Source of the DNA: Gnetum montanum
Lineage: Eukaryota > Streptophyta > Gnetopsida > Gnetales > Gnetaceae
Assembly: GCA_015680685.1 (NCBI GenBank)
Contig: MNCI01023340.1
Span: forward strand, 57,184-109,605
Length of the DNA: 52,422 bases
Direction: 5' to 3'
In this document: positions 10,662 to 23,536 of the stretch, piece by piece
Position numbering within the stretch: position 1 is the stretch's first letter
How the letters are laid out: every line of letters begins with the position of its first letter
Notes under the pieces: model-generated
The model's database searches: none
The model's input: the letters and a program-made list of their open reading frames with translations, nothing else
What the model was told of the DNA's origin: nothing
Made by a program: the position numbers and the translations under genes

Positions 10662-12210
10662 ATGGGGTAGGCTCCTCAATTCTCCTCATATTTACCCTAC
10701 AATGTTTGGGTCAATGCTTATTATAGCCACTTAGCAAGCATAAAATGTGCCTCAATTAGCCTATTTGTTCTTCTTCATGTCTTTTGTAATGCAACCTCGA
10801 TTTGCATAGCTGTCACTTGTGGTATTCACCATAACTTCCACCTTCTCCATACTAATGAGCTCCTTAATGGGACTCCAAGTGACCCAAGTATCAGATACAT
10901 CATTTTCCCCCTTTGTCCTCGAAATCCCAACATAAACCATATTCTCATTATTTAGTCCCCTTGCAAAAATGATTACTCAACCTTTGCCATCCTTACCATT
11001 ATCTATCGTGAGGCCACAAGCCTTCCAACTTACACCACAATCATTTGTACAAACTCCAAAACTAGCTAGAGTATTTCAAGGCTTGGATTAGGCCTTCCAA
11101 ATGATCCAAGACCTTATGGAAGAGTTATGTAAACTTAAAGATTTAACTAAATAGATAGTCAATATAATGGAATTTTATCAAGATGATTCAATTAGTCCAA
11201 CTATCCCACAAATAACTCTTCCCTCATGCATTCCCATACCATAGTTCACCAAGTAAAAAGGTAATGGTGACTCCAACACTCACCTCACCACCTTCCATTT
11301 CGAGTGATTGTTGCTACAATTGTGGCTCCACATCATAATGCAAATATTCCCTATGTCTCTTATCAAGAAAGCTTTAAACTAGTATCATCCATTACCAATA
11401 GGATATATCACCTTACTAGAAGACTTGATATCATAGTTTTTAAATCATTTCAAGTATAACTTGAAGCTAGATACCATCCTTGACCAATTGATGAAAATAA
11501 AATAGAAGCTCCTTGAACTTGTTTAGAAGTTCATCCAACAATGGAATACTCAACGAGATTTCTAAACCTATAGCCAAAGTTCACCTTTTGACCATCTTGA
11601 AGGAGGCATTCAATGATTTCATTAAGTATATGCTGTATTACTTAGCCTTGCGATACCATAGTTAATCTTTCTCATAGGATAAGAGCATAGAGGACATTGC
11701 TGAGGGTAGCCATGACCCCACCTATGTAGCATACAAAACCCCACATACATAGAACCATGGCCACTATGGCAAATGAAAACAAGACTACACAAGGGCCAAA
11801 AATAAATAAACCCAAGGCCCCTATCACAACCAACTAACCATTGACATCAAGGATCTCTACATGAAACAACATAAGGCCTAACTTTAAGAGGAAATATTAG
11901 CTAAAGTATATCAAATTACCCTTCTTCTTGACCATTTGCTTAAGAGTGGTTGAATCCAATATAAGTAGATGACTAAGAATGCCCGTAAGAGGCATGATCA
12001 ATTATGCAAAATTGAAAAGGGTCCTACTCTAGCAACCAATGATTACCCACTTATGCTTAAGTATTTCAAGCTTGACCTTTTCTACAACTATCATCAACTA
12101 CCAGGTCATGATACCAACTTCTGCGTAGCCTTGATGGATGACCTACGGAAGATGATAGACAATGGAGAGCTAGTGCTCAATGCATCTAACTTGGTTAGGC
12201 CACAAAACTA
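10662..12210 (+). pseudogene. gag: Gag core and zinc motif of element E1
   Basis: 11140-11560 aligns with the D gag core (EFYQDDSISPTIPQ against DFYHDDPISPMVP in D; FKYNLKLDTILDQLM against FKYNLKPEVTLDQLM). 11969-12211 is open for 80 codons with YNYHQLPGHDTNFC, the short zinc-binding motif typical of Tat-lineage gag, followed by a DDLRKMIDNGEL stretch. Many stops and frame changes elsewhere. It encodes capsid and nucleocapsid, now dead. Confidence 0.75.
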
Positions 12211-12219
12211 GTCAATGTA

Positions 12220-13724
12220 GATTTACAAAGATTCATTGAATGCAAATAACAACGCATATAGAATAGTGGTGTTTAACATAAGTAATAATATAAGGCCTAC
12301 ACAAGAACCATTCATGATTCAAGTACCTCCTTGTAATGAAAAGGGCCTTTTAACTTCATCTCATTCAAGGATTCCTTTTATTGTAAGGATACCATCACTG
12401 ATGTCTTTGAAAGAGTCATTCATCATTAGAGTTTCCCCACCCACTACAACCAAACAACATCCTGCCATGGTGGCTAATGTGATGACTTCTTCATAGCCCA
12501 ACAATAAGAAATCACTAACCAAACAATGCAAGAAGTCGACACTGAAGCCCAAAGCCAAAGATAACAAGAAAGATAAGGCATGAAAGGAAGTGGAACCACT
12601 GAAGTTCACCCCTATTTCATCCATTCCTATAAGCTCCAATGCTTAAAATGCTTTAACTAGTGAACCAAGGGAGGAAAATAAGCCACAAGGGAAAGGGAAA
12701 GAGGCTAAGATGCAAATCTTGGAACATGAATTTTGCATCTTGGGGTGAATGAAGAAAGTTAAGTCAACAATATTAAAAAGCAAACAATCAATGAAAAGGA
12801 CTTCCTCAACACCATGAAATAGGTTAAACATTATTTGAAATAGAAGAACACATCTATTATCCTGTATGACCTAGTGATGACTTCCTCCACTAATCGTGAA
12901 GTCTTAGTAAAGATGTTGACTTCAATTCCTACTAGTAAGAACATCCCTATAAATGAAAATTACATCCACACAGTGATGATACCACCCTCACCTAGGGAAG
13001 TAATAAAGTCAACCACACTAGTATTTCATGATAGAGAAGTCAAAGCCAACCCCTAGGATGGTGAGATAAGGAGGGTCCTTGTCTTCATAATAATAAGGAT
13101 TGGGCAAAACAAGGTGCATAGGGTGCACATTGATGATAGAACATCCACTAACATTATATCTTACAATAGTGTTTAATGGTTATGCCTAATAGAACACATG
13201 CAAAATACCTCTACTTCTACTTTTAAATCCTTTTAATGAATCTTGAGTTGCAATAAAGGGTTCTATTTCCTTGGACTTTGTAGTGGGAGAATAATTTTCC
13301 ACAATAGCCAACTTCTTGATGATGAAAGAGACACCAAGATTTAATCTCATCATGGGGAGGTTCTAGCTAGCTTAATTATAAGCATTTTCTCCTTCATCCA
13401 TTAATAAATTCAATTGACTTATGAGGAAGGTGAAATAAGAATTCATGGCAATAACATAGTCCCCTTAGTGGTCAACAACATCAATGTAAAGGAAGGATTC
13501 AAAGTGGAGTTTTAGAAAGCAACACCTACTCTCAAGGATGAAGTCAAGAAGTTTGATATAGTGGTTGAGGCAAAAATTGATAACAACGAGATCATAGACG
13601 CATCATGGGAAGAGCTCCCCTTGAAAATGATTAGCGAGGAAAATAGGGAGTACAAAATTATACAATGGAGATCCTATACCTTTCCTAATATTTCAATGAT
13701 TAGGAAACAACTGCACAATTGAGC
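12220..13724 (+). pseudogene. Gag C-terminus and protease of element E1
   Basis: 12874-13056 reads TSIPTSKNIPINENYIHTVM, matching the segment before the protease in D (30570-30650). 13105-13160 holds the decayed protease site VHIDDRTSTNIISY, which corresponds to VHVDDGTTTNVIP in D. The end near 13722 is a stop after a stretch similar to E2 21830-21920. Aspartic protease of the polyprotein, inactive from mutations. Confidence 0.6.
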
Positions 13725-14600
13725 ATATCCCCTACTTGCTTCTCCCTATGTCAATAACAGTGTGACCTTTCCTTGTTACCTTTTTATTCTAATTAGAACT
13801 TTTATTTACATGTATCACATATCCTTTTTCTTTACCATATCTTGTCTTGTTTTAGCTTTGCCTCCCACATAGTTTACGACTTGTGATTATTTATGATTTA
13901 CCTTTTCATGCTTTACCTTTTAAAACATAATATACCTCAAAAATTTTAAAACTTGAAAAGCCATAAAAACTTGAAAAGCATAAAAAAAATAAAAAAAAAT
14001 CCTATAAAAATAATTTTTTTTGATATAATAATACCTAAAACTAGCAACCCATGGCCTACCAAGGCCTAAAATTTACAATGCATGGCCTACGAAGGACTTA
14101 CACTAGTGGCTTGCCAAGGTCTTAAATTGACAAATCATTTGTAACCTTTCTATTCCTTGTTTTCATTATAGTCATTATACCTTAGTTTATATTTTGTCTA
14201 CCTAATTACTTTACACTCTATGTGTTACAAGTATTTTTGCTTATAGCCTTATGTTTCATCAATGTAGCCTTGTATCACCAATAAACCTAAAAACACATAA
14301 GATGAATAAAAATACAAATGCTTGAACATATAAGAAAAATTAAAAATTAAAAATTAAAAATAATTATAAGCAATGAATTTGTAACCCATATACATATTCA
14401 CACAATGTGACAAAAGTTTAAACAATAATCACATATGAAATAAATAAGAGTCTAATAGCCATGGCTACATTGGGTAGCAATAAAATAAGTAAAAATAAAT
14501 AATCTCATAATAACCAATGGCTAAAAATAGCAAATGAACATGAAACATAATATAATAATAATAACATAATACAAAAACAATAAGAATAGCTAAAGGCATG
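13725..14600 (+). repeat. AT-rich spacer of E1 with GGCCTAAAACTAGCAA repeat block
   Basis: No gene. 14025-14130 has three to four irregular copies of a unit containing CATGGCCTACCAAGGCCTAAAA and ACTAGCAA. The same unit stands at the same place in E2 (22165-22345) and D (31575-31705), between PRO and the 3' end of the antisense gene. Confidence 0.65.
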
Positions 14601-17235
14601 ATCAAATTGGTAGAACTAAGGCACGACTGAGGGGGGAGAAGGACCATCATCAACGTTATCACCACTAGGGCCATTGCTATCACCTAGTGCCTACACCAAC
14701 CATAATAAAAATAAAATGAAACATAAAAAAATTTTAATTAGTAACCTATGGATATGAAAGCATAATAATGAAACAACAAAAAAAAGTGAAAATATATATG
14801 AATTAAACCAAGGTATGTTAAAATAAAACTTAAATAGACAAACTTGGAAAGATTCAAGGGCAACATCTTCTACAGGGAAGTCCCAAAGACCAATTTCTAA
14901 ATGATGAAGAATCTGCTCTTCAATCATGTTCATCCAATTCACTTCTCCAAAGTTAACATCTTCAAGATGTTCCTCTTTCCAATATAGGTCCATGAGGATG
15001 GCTTCTATGAAAGGTTAGTAGTAGTTTCTTTTCTTGAAGTGATGGTGATCCAAGGAGTAGGAAACAAGGAAACCACTAGATAGATTTCAAATAGCTTAAA
15101 GCCATTCTCTACATTGATTTCCTTTACAAAGATATCCAACTTGCACCTCCCTATGCACTTCTCTTGTAGCCACTTCAAGTAACTTTCCCATTTAACCTTG
15201 TACTTATTCTTGTGGTCTTTTAGTGCTTAGCCCCACTCAAGAATCCAAGTACAATAGTCTTGCCACTCTCTAACCTTTCACCCTATTAGGTCCATTTGTA
15301 GCTTTTATTTAGTGTTTCTTTTAGCCATAGAAACCTTACTATGGATGGGATTCCAATAATATGACCATTTGATCTTCTTATTTTGCAAAGAGTCTCTATT
15401 AACCACTTGGGCTTCTACAAACTTCTTGCAGTCCCTAAGGTCTCTAATCTCCTTTGCCTATCACTTGGTTTTTCTTCCAATGCTACAACTCTTTTCCATA
15501 GGAATTTTTTGGTGTGTTAGAATTCGCATGAAGTCCTGACACATGAGAGTGCATAAGTAGTGGTAATCTTGTATAACCTTTGTGGAACATTCTTCCCTTT
15601 AGGTGGTAGTGTAGGCAACTCATCAAGCTCAATGATGCACTTGGGATCCTAGCCAACCTTGGACACTATAAAAAATACAACAAAAATAAACTCATAAAAA
15701 TAGTAAACGAAAAGAGTCAAAAATAAGTTAAATAACTAAAACCCTAAGACCATCAAACTTAAAAGAACATGAAACCAACAATGAGAAATACACATAAACA
15801 ACAGAATAAATTAGGCAAAGTATGCTATTGTTCTCACCAAAATCAGAAGTAATTTATTGTAACCGATCAATCATGTCTTCAACCATGCCATCCATAAACT
15901 CAGTTTTGTCAAGAACTTCAGTCCATGGTTCCATTTGAAATGTAGAGATAGATGATTCTTGGTGCGTTTTAGGTACTATAATAAGCATTACTATCAACTA
16001 AGAATAAAAACCAAATTCCAACATAAAACTACAAGATGCATCACATAAAATTAAATCCATAAGTACTCAAAGGATCATCTAGGATAATAATGAGAGGTTC
16101 ACCTAACTATGAGTTTTCAAATATGGTATTAAAGTTATCCAATGTTTCATTAGATAGCCCCTCATCCTCATGCTATTGTAGAGCCTTCTCCTCTAGGTAT
16201 TTTTGCTCCACCTCCATTGCTGCTAACTAGGTCGCCCATTCTTGTTGTTTACCTACGAGGGCAGTGAGGTCAAAACATAGAATGAGTTAGCATAAAATGA
16301 TAACATAACCATATAACATGTAACATAGATGCACAATAACTTAAACAAAGAATGCAAATAGAAAATACCTATAACCAAATTATGTGCCTAGCCAAGTCTA
16401 ATGTAGAGCCTATTTTGTGTTGGCTGCTCAACAACTAGTGTTATATCCTCCATCATAGGCCTCTTTAACTTTGGTTTGGTTGTACCATAAGAATTTAAAT
16501 GTAATTCCTTGGCCTTCTTACAAATTCCATGGATAACTTGGAGTTTGATCCTCATGTTGTTAGGGGAAGGACAATGTGCATCACTAAACCTCATAGTGGT
16601 AAGAGACAATGACTCCCCCATATCCTCAATTGGTGAGCTTTGAATCATGGCTAGTACAATATGTTTCACCCAAGATTTTGAGAATTGGGATGAATCATGA
16701 AGTATCCATTTTTTATCCTTCTTCTCAACTAGGAATTCTACACACTTCCTTAAGCATGTGGTGAAAAATGAAAAATGCATGTGAATTGTCATCTCAGGTT
16801 GTTGTGGAATTTTTAGATTTCTTCTCATAGCCTGGAGACCAAGTGAGCAACCCAGTTGAACTTAGTACCTTAAGTGAGGATATTTTTATGGTCCAAGCCT
16901 ATTGAATGCTAATAATATTTTTTTTTTTGTGATATCAACATGGGAAATGACATAGAGTAGAATAATGGATATAACTCATTAACCTCTATGACTTGGCATT
17001 GGTCTAGAGGCAAGCACCATGACCATGATAAGTGTTAAACCATTTTTTCACCTCCTTCCTATGGTCCACCTCTTTTCCTACATTGGTGAAAACCTCTTAT
17101 GCCATCACAAGAGGTTTCTAAACATAGAATCATTAATGGCCAAGATGAAAGACACACCTTAAATGTGGATGATGAATTTATTGACTTCTTTATCAAAGGA
17201 GTCAATGAAATTCACCATCTTAGGGGAGGCATGAT
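14600..17235 (-). pseudogene. Antisense gene remains in element E1
   Basis: Pieces of the gene modelled in D (31825-35950), same orientation and order. 17235-17095: SPKMVNFIDSFDKEVNKF corresponds to D exon 4. 16828-16388: MHFSFFTTCLRKCVEFLV and later MGESLSLTTMRF correspond to D exon 4 (VHFAFFIACLRHFAKFLV, GESLSITTRD). 15955-15845: FMDGMVEDMIDRL corresponds to exon 6. 15290-15140 (DHKNKYKVKWESYLKWL) and 14960-14840 (NWMNMIEEQILHHLEIGL) correspond to exon 7. 14690-14600 corresponds to exon 8. Between them lie AT-rich spacers that fit introns. Function unknown; broken by many stops. Conservation of exon order with D argues that this was a real gene of the ancestor. Confidence 0.7.
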
Positions 17236-18904
17236 GATGATTTTTCTTTGCTTAGTAGTAATCAACTTATTGATACCATGACTGGTCATGCCTTATTGTC
17301 CTTTATGGATTGATTCTCTAGATATAACCAAGTTAGTATTAACCCAGAGCACCAGTTGTTCATAACCTTCATGATCCCTTGTGTAACCTTTTATTACTTC
17401 ATGATGCCATTCACTTAAAAGAATGTAGGCGGAACCTATCAACAAGAAATAACCTATATTTTTAGTGATTATATGTTAGGATTGCTTAATGATTATGTTA
17501 ATAATATAGCAATCAAGTCTAGGGTAATCAATGACCATGAACATGATTTGAACTTAGTGCTCCCACAATGCCTCAAACATGTGCTCATACTCAACCCTAA
17601 GAAATGTGTCATTGGCATTAAAATGGGTAAGATGCTTGGTTTTATAGTATCTGAAGTAGGAATACATGTTAATCCTAACAAGGTTAAGCCCATAACCAAC
17701 TTAGCAGCACCTAGTAACCTTAAGAGGATACACAGATTACAAGGTGAATTACAATTTATTTGTAGGTTCATCTCAAGGATCATGGATAAGTTACAATCTA
17801 TTTACCATTGGCTTAAGAAGGGATTTCACTACGAGTGAATATACCAACACCAAAAATATTTTGATGATATTAAGCAAGAGTTGGTAATTGCCTACTGTGT
17901 ATCTATTGTAAAAGGACAAACCATTTTACATTTACCTTGCAATCTCCAACACATCTATAGCCTCTCTACTCTATCAAAAATCTGATAATGGATCAAGGCT
18001 TCCTATCTATTACTTGATTCATGCATTAGTAGCTTATGAGACTCGATACAATGAGGTTGAAAAGCATTGCCTAGCCCTAGTCTTCTCTCTAAAGAAGTGG
18101 AGATGCTATCTCTTTAGGAGTCATATAGAAGTTATATGAAATGATAATGTGTTGAGAGCTATAATGACCAACATGTATGAGAATAGCAGGATAGCCTGAT
18201 GGAAGCTCATAACAACTAAGTTTAACATACACTAAATCTCTTAAGCCTCAATAATGGGTCAAGCTATAGCCTCACAACTTATAACTTTTCTAGTTGAGGA
18301 TAACATAACTATAGATCCTAAATTTACTAACGAGCATGTCAAAATTATTACCAAAATACCCAATGTTTATGAGGCCATTATGCACTTTGATAGAGCTTCA
18401 ACTAGGCACAGGCTAAGTACTACTATCATCATAACTTTATCCTTTAATGAGATCCTACCATTTACCTATCATTTTCAATTTTCATGTACTAATAACATAG
18501 CTGAATATGAAAGATTAATTAGAGAAATGATGGTACCCAGAATTGTGGGATTACATGTTTAATGATAAAGGTGATTCACAACTAGTGGTTAACTAGGTAA
18601 CTAATGTTTGTGCATGTAAGTCCAAACACCTACAACCTTACTATGACCTAGCCAAAACATTGATTTATCAGGTTATAGATTCTTGTATTCAGCATATTAA
18701 CCAAATTGAAAATACTCTAGTAGATGTCATTGCAACCTTGGCCCTAAGTGTAATGCCTCATGTGCTTATCAAATCACCTTTCCTAATGGAAAACTATGTT
18801 CTTCCCATTATGCAGAGCACTAAAGACATATGTATAGCCCTCGACCATGTTTCCCAACAAGAGTGGTATGATAATATTGAAATACCACTAAGAAAATGCA
18901 TGTT
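17235..18904 (+). pseudogene. Reverse transcriptase-RNase H remains of element E1
   Basis: 17235-17480 matches the D RT palm start (IDTMTGHALLSFMD, then FITFMIPC). 17473-17838 is open and holds LLNDYVNNIAIKS, the place of the YVDD catalytic box, here with both Asp changed to Asn. 17900-18240 is the first RNase H (YETRYNEVEKHCLALVFSLK). 18254-18560 covers the linker and the start of the second, archaeal-type RNase H (HFDRAST, CTNNIAEYERLI). The copy ends in EWYDNIEIPL near 18890. Dead. Confidence 0.8.
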
Positions 18905-20329
18905 GTAAACTTTTGGCCTTGTAACCCTCACCCCATGAAACTTGAGACTAAAACTTCATTGTAAAATATGAAGATTGTAGTCCGAGAGGTGCAAGTTCAC
19001 ATATTTTAGCTTTTGGGGCTAAAAAATGCCATATAAGTGGTCAAATCCTAAACCCCCAAGTGGAAAAAGTCATATCATGCCTATATTTTGGCTTGGAGGG
19101 TTAAAAATTCCTTTTGGATCACTAAAATTAGCATTTTCATAGGTTTTGTAAGGAGTATAAATTTTGCTACTGTGGAAACACTTATGTGTGTGTGTGGGTG
19201 GGGTTGGGGGGGTTGTGTGGGGGTGTAACTTCACCTATGCCAATCATTATGGTGTATAACTGTTACATCCCTAGTGTTGCTCTTGCATCCCCTAGCATTG
19301 CACCTTACCCCTAGCATTATACCTTTCTCCCAACATTGCTCCAGCATGGTCCACGACCTCATCATTGCTCTAGCTTTAGTGTTGATCTTGCACATTAGCA
19401 TTGTTGTTGGAAGGCCTAGTGTGGGTGGAGGAACCTAGCATGTGTAAAATTACTATTTAGTATTTTTGGTAAATGGAATGGTTTTGATGCCATAGGACAT
19501 ATTAAAAATTACCATACATAGTAACCTTGCTATATTTGAACACCTACAACACTTGTACGTGGCAACAATCTATTAGCAATTAGGTAGAAAATTGTAGCCA
19601 AATCTATGGCCAAAACCCTATAAAAATCAAGCCCCAACACCATAGAAAGGTTTCACACTTTTGCACATTATACCATTTTTTGGCATTCAAGAGCTTTGGA
19701 GAACTTTGTAAACATAAAGCTTTTGGAGCAATTGTAGCACGGAACCCATAGCCATTATAGCCGTTGTTTTATCCCCATATGATTGTGTGGCATTTTGGAG
19801 TAATGTTAAGCAACTTGAGCATTAAGAATCCCAGCCTAGCTCTTGTTTGTAGCCCAAAACCCCATACATCTCACCCCCTACACCACCAATGCTATATATC
19901 AAGTGAAGATTGTATCAAGGTTTTATATTTTTGTGAGTTGTGGAGCATCCAAATTTTGGAGTTGATTGTGGAGCCCAAGGCTACCAGTTTCAATGGATTT
20001 CAAACCCCTACGAAGTGAATCCACTTGCTTTCTCAAGTATCCTTGAACACATTTATGAAATTTCTTTATTTTTGTAATAAATTTTAAAGTTTCATATTGT
20101 TATGCAAGTTAATTTACATTTTTTATATTCTATGCATTATTTTATATTAGATCTCATTTATTTTCATTTTTTACATTACCCTTGTTTACACTTTATAAGT
20201 TTCTAGTTGATCTGCCAGACCATCTAGGGTACCTTAGATCATATTTTTCTTGGGAGACCCTTAGGATCTAGGATTAAAGTTGTTCCACCTAGAATTTTTG
20301 AATTTCCAACAATTGAATTTTTTAGATGC
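18905..20329 (+). repeat. 5' LTR of element E2 (start approximate)
   Basis: About 1425 bp with no coding content. The right end is fixed by the primer site block GTTTTCTAGCACTAGAAGGAGGACC that follows, homologous to the sequence after the D 5' LTR. The left end is inferred from the point where E1 stops (TGTTGTAAAC at 18902 or TGTAAAC at 18905). TATA-like CCTATAAAAATC near 19617. A G/T-rich low-complexity tract lies at 19187-19227. No 3' LTR of E2 is in the window to confirm it. Confidence 0.55.
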
Positions 20330-20334
20330 TATAG

Positions 20335-20353
20335 TTTTCTAGCACTAGAAGGA
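20335..20353 (+). other. Primer binding site of element E2 (decayed)
   Basis: TAGCACTAGAAGGAGGACC, six bases after the LTR end, against TGGTGCTAGAAGGAGGGCC in D; the differences are all G/A or C/T. Confidence 0.55.
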
Positions 20354-21110
20354 GGACCTCTACCCAAATTTTGCATCCAAACATGTTACCTATATGCCAA
20401 CGTTGCCTACAACCCAAAAACTTTGAATTCTTTAAAACAATTTTTTCAAACTTTGTTAACACCTATTTTTGCTGTCAAACCAACACTACAACCCATACCC
20501 CCTACCACCAAATCAAAATGTTAAGGTTGAAGGTGATTTGAGCTTTGGTAAATTTTACAATAGTTGCTAGAAATTTTCTAGCAAAGCCAACATTAATGTT
20601 CTACCACCCAAAGACATTCCTCCTTCTACTAGGAAAATTTCCAAGTAGCAAGGCCAATGTTAGCACCTAGCCAAAATTAAAACGTTTGAAAAATCAATAT
20701 TTTCACCTTCTTTCTAGCCATTTATGTTACCATCGTCCAAAGGGGTAACACCCCCAATGCTATGCCGAAGGATGTAAGGTTTTTGTCTTAGCCCCCTTCT
20801 TCCCTCCTTGCCACCCTCAACATGGGCACTACTAGGAAACCTAAAATGGTAGGAATATTACACTAAAACCATTACATTTTTTGTAGGGGGTGAAAGTTAT
20901 ACCCTCTTTCTTCTACAAGGTATATTGTATTTTATAGTTGTAGTGTATAATGATTTTTCAGCCATCCCCCTTTGACATTTTATCAATTTCACTTTCTATA
21001 ATTTTCATTTTTATCAATTAACTTATCACTTTATCAAAAAAACTTTAACATTTTTAAAATGTCATTTAGCTAGCCAACCGGTTTTCCCTTTAAATTTATT
21101 GAGACATTTT
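20354..21110 (+). other. Leader of element E2
   Basis: No gene seen. AT-rich with scattered CCAACATTG-type pieces; corresponds to the shorter leader of D (27271-27491). Confidence 0.5.
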
Positions 21111-21965
21111 CTAGCCAAAAGGTTGTAAGGGTCTTTGACCCCAAAGACCCCTTCATAGCTAAGTGTACGCAATCACTCAAGCTTTGGGGGAAAAGCCCTA
21201 AATTCTTGGTAATAAATGAAGATCACTATAACTTCATTTGTGCTAGGATTTAGGCCAACATCCTTATTCCAAGGATGGAGCCTTAAGTCAAGAGGAAGTA
21301 TGAAATCCTACACTAAGATGTGAAGGAGTATATTTCTTCCTCATATGATAAGGTACCCTTTACTAAAACCTATGCATTCATCCTATCTTAATTAATTGAT
21401 ATGGATGAGAAAGATGGGAAGGCTAGCTCAAAAAAGTAGTAGGAGGAAGAGGATGAGTTTGTAGCAGAGTCCAAGCATGAAAATCTCATAGGGGGCTATT
21501 TCAATAATTGACCCCTAAGGCCACAGTGACTACCTCAACCCCTCTCTCCTCTTCATGGAATAAATTTCCTAGTCCTCAACCCCTTCCTACCCTACCATGT
21601 TTGGACCCATGCTAGCTATCATAACACACCAAACATAATTGGTGTCACAACCTATAACATTTCATTTCTCCATGTCTTTCTTAACACAACCAAGGTCTGT
21701 GCAGCACTCAATGGTTGTCACCATAACTAACAAAGTCAAGTAACCCGATGGAGTAGGGAAGGCAAAAAACAACAATGATGAACCATAGGATATGCTATGA
21801 GGAGAGCTCTTCTTTAACATCATGAATGAATGTGATGGGAAATACAAGCTTATGCAAAATAATCCATACACATTTCCTAATCTCTTAAAGATTAGAAAGA
21901 ATTTACATAGGTGATGTATGCCCTTGATCCTCCTCCTACCTGATGCACTCATAGCCATGTAACCA
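21110..21965 (+). pseudogene. gag: Gag/PRO remains of element E2
   Basis: 21140-21500 aligns with gag N-termini of D and E1 (NEDHYNFICARI; LIDMDEKDGKASS). 21535-21650 matches E1 10662-10760. From about 21790 the text jumps to sequence equal to E1 13600-13724, so roughly 2.7 kb of gag core, zinc motif and protease have been deleted. Dead. Confidence 0.65.
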
Positions 21966-22164
21966 TATGCACTTATAGCTCATCAGCATAGATTACATGT
22001 TTCTATTTATGAAATTTGTTTTACTTTTATTTGCATTTCTATTTATTAAAACCTTTTCTTTCTCTTTTAGCATGAGAAACCTAAAACAATCCTCATAAAA
22101 AATTTAAGGCTAGAAAACCCATTAAAACTTTAAAACATAAAATAGAGAAAAATATATTTCTTTT

Positions 22165-22345
22165 TGTAGAACATGAGGCCCACCATGGCCTAAAAATAGA
22201 AAAAACATGGAGGCCCATCATGGCCTAAAATTGCAAAAAACATGAAGACATACCATGGCCTAAAACTAGCAAAAAGTTGAAGGTTTTCCATGGCCTAAAA
22301 CTAGCAAACATCATATGGCCTACCATGGCCTCAAACTAGTGAATA
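22165..22345 (+). repeat. CATGGCCTAAAACTAGCAA repeat block in E2
   Basis: Five to six irregular tandem copies, 30-40 bp each, of a unit with CCATGGCCTAAAA-CTAGCAAA. Same element position as 14025-14130 and 31575-31705. Confidence 0.75.
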
Positions 22346-22711
22346 ATGCTTTAAATTATTTTCATTTTAGCTTAAAGCCTTATTACATAGCCATCTCAAA
22401 ATGTTTTTGCATTATAATATTATAACCAAGTTAGCCAATGTAGCTGTGAACAACATTTAAAGCATAAAATTATGTGACCATAACATGAATAAGACCATAA
22501 TGACAAAAATTATATAGCCAAAATTGAAAGTTAAGGATTAAATTAAAGCATCCCCAATATAAGTATCCATAGCCACATTGTATGGAAAAATGTTCAAATA
22601 ATAAACAATAAACATGAAACTATCCACAAAAAATATTGGCTAACACTAGTCATCAACATCAAAAACATAAACATCTATGACCATGAATAAGAAAAATTAA
22701 AGTAGGTAGCT
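22346..22711. other. AT-rich spacer in E2
   Basis: No gene seen; lies between the repeat block and the 3' end of the antisense gene. Confidence 0.5.
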
Positions 22712-23530
22712 AGTGATGAGGGGCATTTGCAAGAGGAAGTAGTGGGTCATCCCCACCCTCACTGCTAGGGTTGCCGATACCGCCTAGTGCTTGTAACATA
22801 ATAACACAGAAGCAATTAGTAATCAACACATAACAAAAATCAATCAATAAGTTAAGAAAAACTAAAGCAAGATAAAACCAAATAAAAACAAACAAACCTA
22901 TGGAGAATTGAGCTCAATGAATTCCAGGGAAAGATGTTGAAGACCAATCTCTAAGCAATGAAAAATTTGATCTTCTATCATGTAGGTCCAATCCATGTTC
23001 CCAAGATTCATTCTTGTGAGGATGTTGCTCTCATCAATGTCTATCCATATGATTGGCTCTCATTACATTGTGGCAGTAGAAATCTTACCTACAATTATAG
23101 AGACCCAAGGAGTGGGAGATTTAGCCATTGTGAGAGTGCCTGCACACTTAGCTTGAATCCCCTTTATGAATAGCTCCATCTTGCACCATTTAGTAGTCTC
23201 CTCCTTAATCCACTTTAGATATGACTTGTGATTAGCCTTGTGTTTTCTTTTGTGATATTTTTGTGCTTGATCCCACTCTAAGACCCACACGTAATAATAT
23301 TTCTAATCCTTGGCTTTGTAGGAGATTAGGTCCATCTATATTCACTACTCCACCACCTCCCTAGCAAGGGAAACCTTGTCATGGATGGCATTCCAATAGT
23401 GGATCCACGTGATCTCCTTGGTTCATAAGTTTTCTATGTTAGGCACTTGAGTTTTCACAAAGGTTTTATGATCATGAAGATCGATGATCATCTAGGCTTA
23501 CCTCTTATTCTTTTTTTTAAGGCCACAACT
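22712..23530 (-). pseudogene. Antisense gene, 3' exons, in element E2
   Basis: 23440-23060 matches D exon 7 (WVLEWDQAQKYHKRKHKANH against VQEWGQKEIDHKHLYKRES in D). 23000-22905 matches the end of exon 7 (MDWTYMIEDQIFHCLEIGL) and stops at a GT donor (CCATAG-GTTTG) at the same place as in D and E1. 22790-22712 matches exon 8 (GGIGNPSSEGGDDPLLP, then a stop), here much shorter than in D. The 5' half of the gene lies beyond C at 47768-48139, with the middle lost at the C junction. Confidence 0.7.
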
Positions 23531-23536
23531 TGCTTC

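Larger units (their letters stand above)
10662..18904 (+). mobile_element. Old Tat-like element E1, right part
   Basis: Continues E1 after the insertion of B. Order: gag core and zinc motif (10662-12210), PRO (12870-13724), repeat block (14030-14130), antisense gene remains (14600-17235), RT and RNase H (17235-18904). The order is the same as in D. A deletion joins the antisense gene directly to the RT at about 17235, removing the part equal to D 34600-37030. The copy stops inside the second RNase H where E2 begins; integrase and 3' LTR are not in the window. Much older than D, judging by divergence. Confidence 0.8.
18905..23530 (+). mobile_element. Old Tat-like element E2, left part
   Basis: 5' LTR (about 18905-20329), primer site, leader, gag start (21110-21500), decayed gag-pro with a large internal deletion near 21770, repeat block (22165-22345) and the 3' half of the antisense gene (22712-23530). 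It then breaks at the truncated 5' LTR of C and resumes after C at 47730. E2 begins inside the RNase H of E1, so it either inserted there or was joined there by deletion. Confidence 0.75.
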
